Assembly (NCBI GenBank): GCA_030673355.1
Contig: DAOVJF010000134.1
Coordinates: forward strand, 1 to 7,016
Direction of reading: 5' to 3'
Length of the DNA: 7,016 nucleotides
DNA from: Planctomycetota bacterium
Lineage (GTDB): Bacteria > JAJVIF01 > JAPKYR01
Below the pieces are notes generated by a model. That model did not search any database. It was given only the letters and a program-made list of their open reading frames with translations, and had not been told where the DNA came from. How positions within the stretch are numbered: the first letter of the stretch is position 1; each line of letters starts with the position of its first letter. This document shows, piece after piece, positions 1-5,797 of the stretch. The translations under genes and the position numbers were made by a program.

Positions 1-1
1 A

Positions 2-283
2 GATTACTCCCTTGCTTTTATCACTCCAAACGGCAGGCTGCAGGAAAACTCGACTGACGGCTTCGTGGGGATGTCGGGGTCAAGGATTCGTACCCCTACC
101 ACCAATCCAGGTCCCGGGAGAGAAACATCTGGAAGTATGACAATCATTGCATATCCAAGACCAGAGCGAATGTATGGTCGGCTGTCTACCTTCGCCATCA
201 CCGAAGATTTCGTTGTCAGGGTCTACAAACCAGGATCGGGTGTCAGCCCCTATGATCCGGCGACCTGGGATCCTATTCTTTAA
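2..283 (+). CDS. C-terminal fragment of a protein, possibly a GspH/FimT-like pseudopilin
   Basis: This is an open frame from the left edge to a TAA at 281-283, giving 93 residues; the start lies outside the window. The fragment looks like a beta-rich tail. It begins DYSLAFITPNGRL, continues through a Gly/Thr/Pro-rich stretch, then has hydrophobic strand-like segments (SMTIIAYP, GRLSTFAI, DFVVRVYKPGSG) and ends in a Pro/Asp-rich tail. The opening resembles the 'xxFxPxGR' strand found late in GspH/FimT minor pseudopilins of type II secretion and type IV pilus systems, and the VVRVYKPG segment fits their last strand. That family call is inference: the diagnostic N-terminal prepilin helix and cleavage site are not in the window. 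It could equally be another secreted beta protein. The next gene starts 95 bases downstream on the same strand, with no clear terminator between. Confidence 0.6.
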   Translation, partial: DYSLAFITPNGRLQENSTDGFVGMSGSRIRTPTTNPGPGRETSGSMTIIAYPRPERMYGRLSTFAITEDFVVRVYKPGSGVSPYDPATWDPIL

Positions 284-378
284 TAACTTCCTCATTTCAA
301 CTCGCTCGAAAAATAGCCAATCAAAAGCCGGCCACATCACCTTTTATCCACCCCTTCTGTTAAAATAGCTTTTGGATC

Positions 379-1659
379 ATGCAGAGTGACGCCAGAATTA
401 CCGCGCTTATTATCACCTACGCTCCCGACAGGGATGTCCTAAAGGCCTGCATCGACTCACTGAAAACTCAAAATCCCGCTCCCAAAATCCTGCTTGTTGA
501 CAACCTTGCACCCGGAGACCCCGGGCACGACATAGCGTTATCCTTCAAGGGTGCTGATGTTGATGTTCTCACTGTGAACCGCAACATTGGTTTCGGCGGC
601 GCGATTAACCTGGCAATAAAAACAGTCGATACCCCATACATCCTGATCTCAAATTTTGATATCGTCTATGAGCCCGATTACCTTCAAAATGCTCTGGCAA
701 GGCTTGAGTCCGGGGCTGATGACATAATCGGAGTGGCCGGGAAAACCCTTTTTTATCCACCGGAAACCGGCAGTAACTGGCCTGGACGAGGGCCCGGCGA
801 TCCACAACCGGTTTCTGGAAGAGGCACGGGAGGGGTAATCGATAATACCGGTACGCTTGTCAACGGTTTGATGCTTGCGTACAACCGTGGAGTCGGGCAA
901 ATCGACATTGGCCAGTACGATGTTTCCGATCGTCCCATGGGCGCATGTTTCGCGGCGTTCCTGGCACGGCTCGATGCATTCATGAAGCCCGGAAAATCAC
1001 AGGGCGATGTCGGCATGCTCGATACGCCATTTTTCATGTACTACGAAGACATCGACTGGTGCTACCGGGCGAATCTCCTCGGAAAAAAAATCCTTTATGA
1101 ACCAAACGCTGTCACATGGCACCATCACTCTCTCACTACGAGAGACAAGGGAATTTTTTTCAAGTACCGCCTTATCCAGAGAAACCTGTATCGCACAATT
1201 ATGAAAAATATGCATTTCCGCACGGTTATCAGACTTTGGTGGCTTCACATGCGGCTTCACATACGAAGGGCAAGGGTGGAAAAGGAATTTGGCACGGTTA
1301 CTGCGAAGATATTGCTCGAGACATTGCTCTGGACCGTGCAAGGGCTGTTTGCGCGGATCCCAATACAGTCCAGGCGTAAAGTGTCTGATACCGAAATCGT
1401 CAATCTCTCGATTGGCGAGGAAGGACATCTCGATGACATTACTCTTCGGCCGAGGGCTGACTGGTCAAATCCGCTTGCGTCCCTGAAACGACTTCAGATT
1501 ACGCATCCGGATGATCCCGCACTGGAACTCCTGCCGATTATTGAAAATTTGATGGAAAATAAAAATCCTGAAAACGAGGTCCAGGTCCGGGAACTGGCCG
1601 GAAGAGTTTGTCCGAACCTGGTTCCATTGATTAGAGAGATACTCAAATCCAGAGATTGA
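379..1659 (+). CDS. Family 2 glycosyltransferase, rhamnosyltransferase (WbbL)-like, with C-terminal extension
   Basis: A complete 426-residue GT-A fold glycosyltransferase. Such enzymes move a sugar, often rhamnose, from a nucleotide sugar to a growing lipid-linked surface glycan at the cytoplasmic face of the inner membrane. Visible motifs, in order: the N-terminal nucleotide-binding strand ITALIITYAPD (7-17); LLVDN (38-42); NRNIGFGGAIN (67-77), typical of the WbbL-like subgroup; the metal-binding position as SNFD (91-94), where many relatives have NPD; IDNTG (154-158) and the Gly-rich NRGVGQIDIGQYD (169-181); FFMYYEDIDWCYR (218-230) holding the catalytic/acceptor ED pair E223-D224; and EPNAVTWHHH (241-250). 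A basic aromatic helix at 281-300 may sit on the membrane. Residues from about 335 to 426 form an acidic extension beyond the usual ~300-residue core. The start at 379 is the only ATG between the in-frame stop at 361-363 and the first conserved strand, but its Shine-Dalgarno is poor: GGA at 374-376 lies only two bases away. The exact sugar and acceptor cannot be read from the sequence. Confidence 0.93.
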   Translation: MQSDARITALIITYAPDRDVLKACIDSLKTQNPAPKILLVDNLAPGDPGHDIALSFKGADVDVLTVNRNIGFGGAINLAIKTVDTPYILISNFDIVYEPDYLQNALARLESGADDIIGVAGKTLFYPPETGSNWPGRGPGDPQPVSGRGTGGVIDNTGTLVNGLMLAYNRGVGQIDIGQYDVSDRPMGACFAAFLARLDAFMKPGKSQGDVGMLDTPFFMYYEDIDWCYRANLLGKKILYEPNAVTWHHHSLTTRDKGIFFKYRLIQRNLYRTIMKNMHFRTVIRLWWLHMRLHIRRARVEKEFGTVTAKILLETLLWTVQGLFARIPIQSRRKVSDTEIVNLSIGEEGHLDDITLRPRADWSNPLASLKRLQITHPDDPALELLPIIENLMENKNPENEVQVRELAGRVCPNLVPLIREILKSRD

Positions 1660-1668
1660 AAGTTACCG

Positions 1669-1697
1669 TTAATTTCCTTAATGTTGATTTTTATAAT
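1669..1697 (+). promoter_or_regulatory. Predicted sigma70-type promoter for the large lipoprotein gene
   Basis: A perfect TATAAT lies at 1692-1697. Seventeen bases upstream is a weak -35 candidate, TTAATT at 1669-1674, matching three of six consensus positions. The predicted transcription start is near 1704, leaving a leader of roughly 118 bases before the preferred start codon at 1822. The region is far more AT-rich than the flanking genes. The weak -35 suggests that an activator or alternative sigma factor may help, which is inference. Confidence 0.45.
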
Positions 1698-1711
1698 ATA
1701 ATTTCCCTTAA
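1670..1711 (+). repeat. Near-identical direct repeats flanking the -10 element
   Basis: TAATTTCCTTAA at 1670-1681 and TAATTTCCCTTAA at 1699-1711 differ by one inserted C and start 29 bases apart. One overlaps the proposed -35 region and the other the predicted transcription start, so the TATAAT lies between them. A regulator binding both could control the promoter. It could also be coincidence in AT-rich DNA. Confidence 0.35.
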
Positions 1712-1751
1712 GTTCAGTATGAAAACAGGCTGCTAATCAGCGTTAACATAT

Positions 1752-1780
1752 ATCAGTACCAGGGAACATCAGTGACTGAT
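1752..1780. promoter_or_regulatory. ATCAGT/ACTGAT repeat cluster, possible operator
   Basis: ATCAGTGACTGAT at 1768-1780 is a perfect 6+6 inverted repeat around a central G. A further direct copy of ATCAGT lies at 1752-1757, 16 bases upstream of the first arm. The cluster falls within the predicted leader, downstream of the TATAAT, where a bound repressor would block elongation or initiation. As RNA, the one-base centre cannot form a tight hairpin, so a DNA-binding site is the likelier reading. Confidence 0.3.
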
Positions 1781-1797
1781 TTAAACATTACATGTGG

Positions 1798-1814
1798 GGG
1801 AAATTTCCCGGAGG
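1798..1814 (+). promoter_or_regulatory. 12-base palindrome next to the Shine-Dalgarno that sets the lipoprotein start
   Basis: GGGAAATTTCCC at 1798-1809 is a perfect palindrome, directly followed by GGAGG at 1810-1814. The GGAGG lies 7 bases before the ATG at 1822, which is ideal spacing. An in-frame ATG at 1792 has no comparable ribosome site, and using it would put ten extra residues, two of them acidic, ahead of the basic n-region of the signal peptide. The Shine-Dalgarno therefore decides for 1822. Confidence 0.7.
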
Positions 1815-1821
1815 CGACGAT

Positions 1822-1890
1822 ATGTTACCAAGAAAAATTTCAATGACCTGCACAGTTGGACTTCTTTTCCTTTTATTCATTTTTGGGTGT
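1822..1890 (+). other. Lipoprotein signal peptide and lipobox
   Basis: Residues 1-23: basic n-region (Arg4, Lys5), hydrophobic core VGLLFLLFIF, then Gly22-Cys23, the expected lipidation site for diacylglyceryl transfer and signal peptidase II cleavage. Phe at -2 is less common than Ala, Ser or Thr, but Ile at -3 and Gly at -1 are acceptable. A Ser follows the Cys, and no Asp at +2 would retain the protein in the inner membrane under the E. coli rule. Confidence 0.8.
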
Positions 1891-4800
1891 TCGGGATCGA
1901 GCGACAACCCGGCTGTTCCAGGGATCGAGGACATGTCTCCCGGTGTTGACTCACCCGTTGACATGACATCCCCAGGGGATACGGATCGTACTGCGGATTC
2001 AGGTATGCATTCAAACCTATTGCTTGGATACTACGATGCATACTTCGATCCTGACACCATGACGATTGAAACCGTACCGTTAAGGACCGCTGAGTTAACG
2101 CTGAACCTGACCAATTGGCTGCAGGCTCCGGCTGGAAACCCGAATAACTACGGCTATTCAAATTTCGACTTCAGCCAGATCGGCACCGGACGCCTGGATT
2201 GCGATATCAGCGTCACTTTTCCGTTCCCCACGGCTATCGGTTTGTTTGCTTTCGATACAATGGTTGTGATAATGGGTGACGGATCGATGTCCGGTTTCAA
2301 GGATTCATCCCTTATCTATCCTTCAACCACCGCAAACGACCTGCACCTTGTAAATCCCGATGGTTACACACGCTGGATGAACCCCAGCGAATTTACCCAA
2401 CCCGGGCTGTTCGGATTTACTCCCGGTGCCAAGGGGTTCCAGAATTATTACCCGACATCGACACTCAACGGGTACAAGTGGTATTCAGATTCCCTGGGCC
2501 CAACTACCGATATAGATAAATTTTTCCCGACACCAGCGAATGTCGCGGAAAGGGGAAGCTGGTCTCCCGGGTCCACAATGGCCCGTCGGTTCGAACTGCA
2601 GTTCCCTATGGTTGCCGGCAATCCTGATTATCACTTCCAGTACGCGGTACTGATTAACTGGGCACCGGTTCTTCCATTTTCCATGCCGCCATACACCATC
2701 AACGATTACCCATTTCTCGCGAATCTCCAGGAACCGTTTCACATGGATGTTTCGGGTAGCAATTCGACCCTGTTCTACGTTAATTCGTCGGACCTTGGTG
2801 GAAACCTGAAACTCAGGCTGGAAATTTACGACTGGCAGGGGTTAGTGAACCTTGCCGGTATTCCCGCTGAACTCTCGAACATCTGGGTCGAAGACGCAGC
2901 GGGTTCGGTTATTCCCGGTGGATATATCGATGTTCTGCCAACCGCTACAGTTACGGCCGGTGGGTTGAACTCGTCCGTATTTACTGTCGATATTTCCGGA
3001 TGTACTCCAACGGGTGCTGGAAGCCAGGAATTTCTGATAACCGCGGAGAGCGTGTTTCCGACCGACTACTCCAATGGTTTTCCAAATCCCTATCCCATAG
3101 GAGCTCCCCTGGGCGCATTTGCGTTGGAAATAGCCCAGGTTGGAAATACCAATCCATGCCCCATCCCGACAGTCACGTCTTTAGGGCAACCGATTGTAAA
3201 TGTTAATGATGTGGTTAACGGCCTTACGATCAACGGTACGAATTTCCAGTCAGGTCCACAGCTTGCCGCTACCCTGAAACGTTTGACCGGTGATCTGTCA
3301 GGTACGAATCTTACGTATATTTCATCGACATCCGCGACTTCCGATTTCAATTTTACAAGTATGACCGCCGGGATGTACGATCTCGAATTTATTAATGGAT
3401 GCGGGACATTTGCCCCGCTATACACAAATGCACTTGAGGTGAATACACCACCGGCCTCTTCCGGAATCACCGGCCCGACATCGGGCGATGCTACCGCCGG
3501 TGTTGTTTCCTACAACGCAAACGCATCCGATTCCGATACCGATCCGGTCGATATTTTATCTTACACGTGGACCGTGACCAACCCGGTGGGTGGCGCGATT
3601 GTAATCGGACCTGCACCCGGCGACCCGTTCAGTTTTAACTACGCTAACCTGGCTGTTGGAAACTGGAATGTCAATTGTATTGCCTCAGACGGGTACCCGC
3701 CTGCGGATTTAACTCTTCTTTTGCCCATAATCCGCAATAATACCGCGCCTACCGTCGCACTGCCGACAGGACAGGTCAAGGTCTGGCAGAACGATATTCT
3801 AACGTATAGTACTGTCGCCACCGACCTCGATCCCGGCCAGACACTGACCTACACATGGAGCTTTGTCCAGATTGGAAACGCTCCAAGTTACACCATACCC
3901 GGCGACCCGATTCCCGGGGATGTCACAATTGATTTTTCAGTCCTGGCGCCGGTAATCCCAGGCATTTATGATCTGTCATGCCAGGTGGATGACGGGTCCG
4001 GTGCGCCAAACGCGGTGGTAACGTCCGGTATTTTCCAGATCCTGGTTTACACACTTCCGTATACCGATCCCGTGCCTGTAAGTCAGCTCGACCAGGTGTT
4101 GGTTCCCGGTATGCCTTCGACACAGGGTTGGGTAGGTTGCCCCCAGTACTGGGATGGATTTTACAATATCCTTATTCCGGCCAATCCTACACAATTCCCC
4201 CAGCATCCTGACATCGCGGTCATCGGAGGACCCAGCATAGGTGTCACTGATATGGTAATCGCCGATGAACTCTTAGTATGGACACCTGTGAATCCCCTTG
4301 GAATAGACATGGGATTTGCACATTTCCCGACTCCATTCGTTACGGGCAATATACCGGCATGGGTCTGGACTACATCGCTTCTGTCCCCTGTCGGGACCGG
4401 AATGGCACCATCCTGCCTGCATTTCGACGGCAGCACTTTGGCGGAGTTCTTTATCACAAATACGCAGTTGACTAACAACCTGCTTGCTTTTGGTGTACCC
4501 GATCCCGCTGCGATCGAGCATTACAATGCCCTCCTGGCCCCGGGACTGAACAAGTTGAACGATCTGTATACATCCAACGGAATGGCTGTCGCCTCCGGTG
4601 TACCGGATGTTGCGGTCGATGTTACCGCTGGGTTCGATATGGGATCTATGGCAAATCCGGCTACCCCGAATCTCTATGGTCTCTATACCCAGGATGCATC
4701 TAACATATTGTTTGCCTGTGGCGGACCTGCACCCGGCCCTATTGCCCCTAATCCTGTCCACATCCTTATGTTCCCATCGAAAGGCATACAAATGTTAGGT

Positions 4801-5490
4801 ACTCCGGTTGATGGTGCCGGACCCGGCGTAGTGGCTCCAATGATGGCAGGCATGGCGGTACCAACTGTCCTGTCCGGCCCGGGCATATTCGGTTATGGTC
4901 CCGGCGGAGCAAGTATCGGGGGTGGACTGACTTACCCCGAACCTTATTACTCGATTGCAATTGATGATGATCCCCAGGACAATCCACCGGTTCTGGTTTG
5001 GCCGAATCCCACCTTCTATGTACTGGCCGCGACAATCGACGCCGACCGTGATCTCGAAATTTTCCAGATCGACTTCGGAGTCCCATCTCCGGGACCCGCT
5101 CCGATCATGCCGTACGCTTCGATCACCATGCCGAATTTCATGGGTGGAAATCCTAACGCTTATCCGATCGACTGCGAATTCATCAGTAACTTCTCCGGTT
5201 TCGGCGGTACATCCAAACCCATCTGGCCGAGCGACCTTCTGGCTGTACTTCTAGTCGATCCAATTATGGGGGCCTTCATGGTGGAGATTTTCGATATCCA
5301 GTCATTGGTGCCAACTTCCATCGCTTTCTCGATGCCTGTTCCGGTACCGCCGATGAATTACCTGCCTGGCTGCCAGAACGGGGGAGTGGCGTACAGGCTC
5401 GATGTGGATGAAATGAACGGCGATATCTACGTTCTTCATGAATCAGTGTCAGCCGGTGGGGGAATGGGAGTGACGATATTCTCATACTGA
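1822..5490 (+). CDS. Large modular lipoprotein with TIG-like and PKD/Ig-like domains and a possible beta-propeller end
   Basis: A 1222-residue secreted protein whose family I do not recognise. The N-terminus MLPRKISMTC plus a hydrophobic core ends at a lipobox IFGC with Cys23, followed by Ser, which usually favours the outer membrane. Residues 24-63 are an Asp/Ser/Pro-rich linker. From 64 to about 300 is a dense domain with aromatic and Asp-Pro motifs (GYYDAYFDPDTM, NPDGYTRWMNP). A further beta region follows to about 445. Residues 449-540 look like a TIG/IPT segment (LTINGTNFQSGPQ). Two PKD/Ig-like domains come next: 541-640, with SDSDTDPVDILSYTW and NCIASDGYPP, and 641-743, with TDLDPGQTLTYTW and SCQVDDGSG. 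The remainder, 744-1222, is rich in Gly, Pro and short hydrophobic strands. Its end, DVDEMNGDIYVLHE (1194-1207), resembles a beta-propeller blade. No membrane segment follows the signal. The protein probably acts in binding, adhesion or as an envelope structure; no catalytic motif is apparent. The gene has its own candidate promoter and is closed by a strong terminator. Confidence 0.9.
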   Translation: MLPRKISMTCTVGLLFLLFIFGCSGSSDNPAVPGIEDMSPGVDSPVDMTSPGDTDRTADSGMHSNLLLGYYDAYFDPDTMTIETVPLRTAELTLNLTNWLQAPAGNPNNYGYSNFDFSQIGTGRLDCDISVTFPFPTAIGLFAFDTMVVIMGDGSMSGFKDSSLIYPSTTANDLHLVNPDGYTRWMNPSEFTQPGLFGFTPGAKGFQNYYPTSTLNGYKWYSDSLGPTTDIDKFFPTPANVAERGSWSPGSTMARRFELQFPMVAGNPDYHFQYAVLINWAPVLPFSMPPYTINDYPFLANLQEPFHMDVSGSNSTLFYVNSSDLGGNLKLRLEIYDWQGLVNLAGIPAELSNIWVEDAAGSVIPGGYIDVLPTATVTAGGLNSSVFTVDISGCTPTGAGSQEFLITAESVFPTDYSNGFPNPYPIGAPLGAFALEIAQVGNTNPCPIPTVTSLGQPIVNVNDVVNGLTINGTNFQSGPQLAATLKRLTGDLSGTNLTYISSTSATSDFNFTSMTAGMYDLEFINGCGTFAPLYTNALEVNTPPASSGITGPTSGDATAGVVSYNANASDSDTDPVDILSYTWTVTNPVGGAIVIGPAPGDPFSFNYANLAVGNWNVNCIASDGYPPADLTLLLPIIRNNTAPTVALPTGQVKVWQNDILTYSTVATDLDPGQTLTYTWSFVQIGNAPSYTIPGDPIPGDVTIDFSVLAPVIPGIYDLSCQVDDGSGAPNAVVTSGIFQILVYTLPYTDPVPVSQLDQVLVPGMPSTQGWVGCPQYWDGFYNILIPANPTQFPQHPDIAVIGGPSIGVTDMVIADELLVWTPVNPLGIDMGFAHFPTPFVTGNIPAWVWTTSLLSPVGTGMAPSCLHFDGSTLAEFFITNTQLTNNLLAFGVPDPAAIEHYNALLAPGLNKLNDLYTSNGMAVASGVPDVAVDVTAGFDMGSMANPATPNLYGLYTQDASNILFACGGPAPGPIAPNPVHILMFPSKGIQMLGTPVDGAGPGVVAPMMAGMAVPTVLSGPGIFGYGPGGASIGGGLTYPEPYYSIAIDDDPQDNPPVLVWPNPTFYVLAATIDADRDLEIFQIDFGVPSPGPAPIMPYASITMPNFMGGNPNAYPIDCEFISNFSGFGGTSKPIWPSDLLAVLLVDPIMGAFMVEIFDIQSLVPTSIAFSMPVPVPPMNYLPGCQNGGVAYRLDVDEMNGDIYVLHESVSAGGGMGVTIFSY

Positions 5491-5537
5491 ATTCCATGAA
5501 AAAATTAATAATTTTTAGACATTAAAAACGACAAATA

Positions 5538-5615
5538 GTAGAACAGCACGGCAGTGCGTCTTCCACCTTAAAACAATCCTTTCGACGCACGGCAGTGCTG
5601 TTCTACGGTTTTTTT
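5538..5615 (+). terminator. Intrinsic terminator with a long imperfect stem
   Basis: The left arm at 5538-5560 pairs with the right arm at 5584-5606: 12 bp, a G·A mismatch (5550/5594), 2 bp, an A·G mismatch (5553/5591), then 7 bp. The loop is 23 bases (5561-5583). A GG and a run of seven T (5609-5615) follow directly, as expected for Rho-independent termination. It lies 48 bases after the lipoprotein stop. The stem is longer than most terminators, and both arms contain the same 12-mer GCACGGCAGTGC in the same orientation, so it may derive from a repeat element. Confidence 0.85.
5546..5598. repeat. Duplicated GCACGGCAGTGC mini-hairpin within the terminator arms
   Basis: GCACGGCAGTGC occurs at 5546-5557 and 5587-5598 in direct orientation. 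Each copy is itself a 4-bp stem (GCAC/GTGC) with a GGCA loop. The long stem and the two small hairpins are therefore mutually exclusive folds of the same bases. Confidence 0.6.
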
Positions 5616-5722
5616 CATTTCTCATTTTATTCATAGTCATCCGGAAGACTGTAAATCAATCCGCGGTGGCTACAAGAGGCTCTGTCGCTGATTAATTGTG
5701 GTATCCTTAATATGTGGGCTAT

Positions 5723-5753
5723 TTCAGGCCATATCTTGTAATTTAGATAGAAT
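5723..5753 (+). promoter_or_regulatory. Weak promoter candidate for the TPR protein gene
   Basis: TAGAAT at 5748-5753 matches five of six -10 positions. The best -35 candidate, TTCAGG at 5723-5728, matches only three of six and has long 19-base spacing. A promoter is expected somewhere here because the preceding gene ends in a strong terminator, but this exact placement is uncertain. Confidence 0.25.
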
Positions 5754-5758
5754 CAAAC

Positions 5759-5783
5759 TGTTTCCATACCCCCTGTGGAAATG
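5759..5783 (+). promoter_or_regulatory. Small leader hairpin just before the TPR gene ribosome site
   Basis: TTTCCA at 5761-5766 pairs with TGGAAA at 5776-5781 around a nine-base loop, and two G·U pairs can extend it outward (5760/5782 and 5759/5783). The ribosome site GGGA at 5785-5788 lies just outside. The C-run in the loop (5769-5773) could instead pair with that GGG, so two alternative folds are possible. Confidence 0.3.
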
Positions 5784-5797
5784 TGGGACAGTTACTA

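Larger units (their letters stand above)
5491..5797. other. Intergenic region, 307 bases
   Basis: This gap holds the strong stem-loop terminator in its first half. The second half (about 5616-5797) is AT-rich and carries no convincing coding frame on either strand. It contains a weak promoter candidate and a small hairpin close to the downstream start codon. I see no tRNA or known riboswitch pattern here. Confidence 0.7.

Noticed and set aside
80..340. Minus-strand open frame near the left edge
   Set aside because: It is opposite the likely coding frame and shows no start signal or family resemblance.
147..368. Plus-strand open frame overlapping the end of the left-edge gene
   Set aside because: It overlaps the better-supported frame 2-283, its sequence is Ser/Pro/Arg mixed with no fold signal, and it lacks a ribosome site.
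1083..1160. Runs of eight A (1083-1090) and seven T (1154-1160) in the glycosyltransferase, possible slippage sites or assembly frameshifts
   Set aside because: The reading frame and family motifs continue unbroken through both runs, so no frameshift is needed.
997..1428. 143-residue open frame on the minus strand
   Set aside because: It is antisense to the conserved ED-motif region and C-terminal part of the glycosyltransferase and has no recognisable domain.
4273..4791. 172-residue open frame on the minus strand
   Set aside because: It lies wholly antisense to the lipoprotein gene, its composition is unlike a real protein, and no motif or ribosome site supports it.
5546..5598. Two direct 12-mers as the start of a CRISPR-like array
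   Set aside because: There are only two short copies, they sit in the arms of one terminator stem, and no further repeat-spacer units follow.
5653..5695. AATCA...TGATT inverted repeat with GCG/CGC inside
   Set aside because: Pairing is short and needs an asymmetric bulge; too weak to call a structured RNA.
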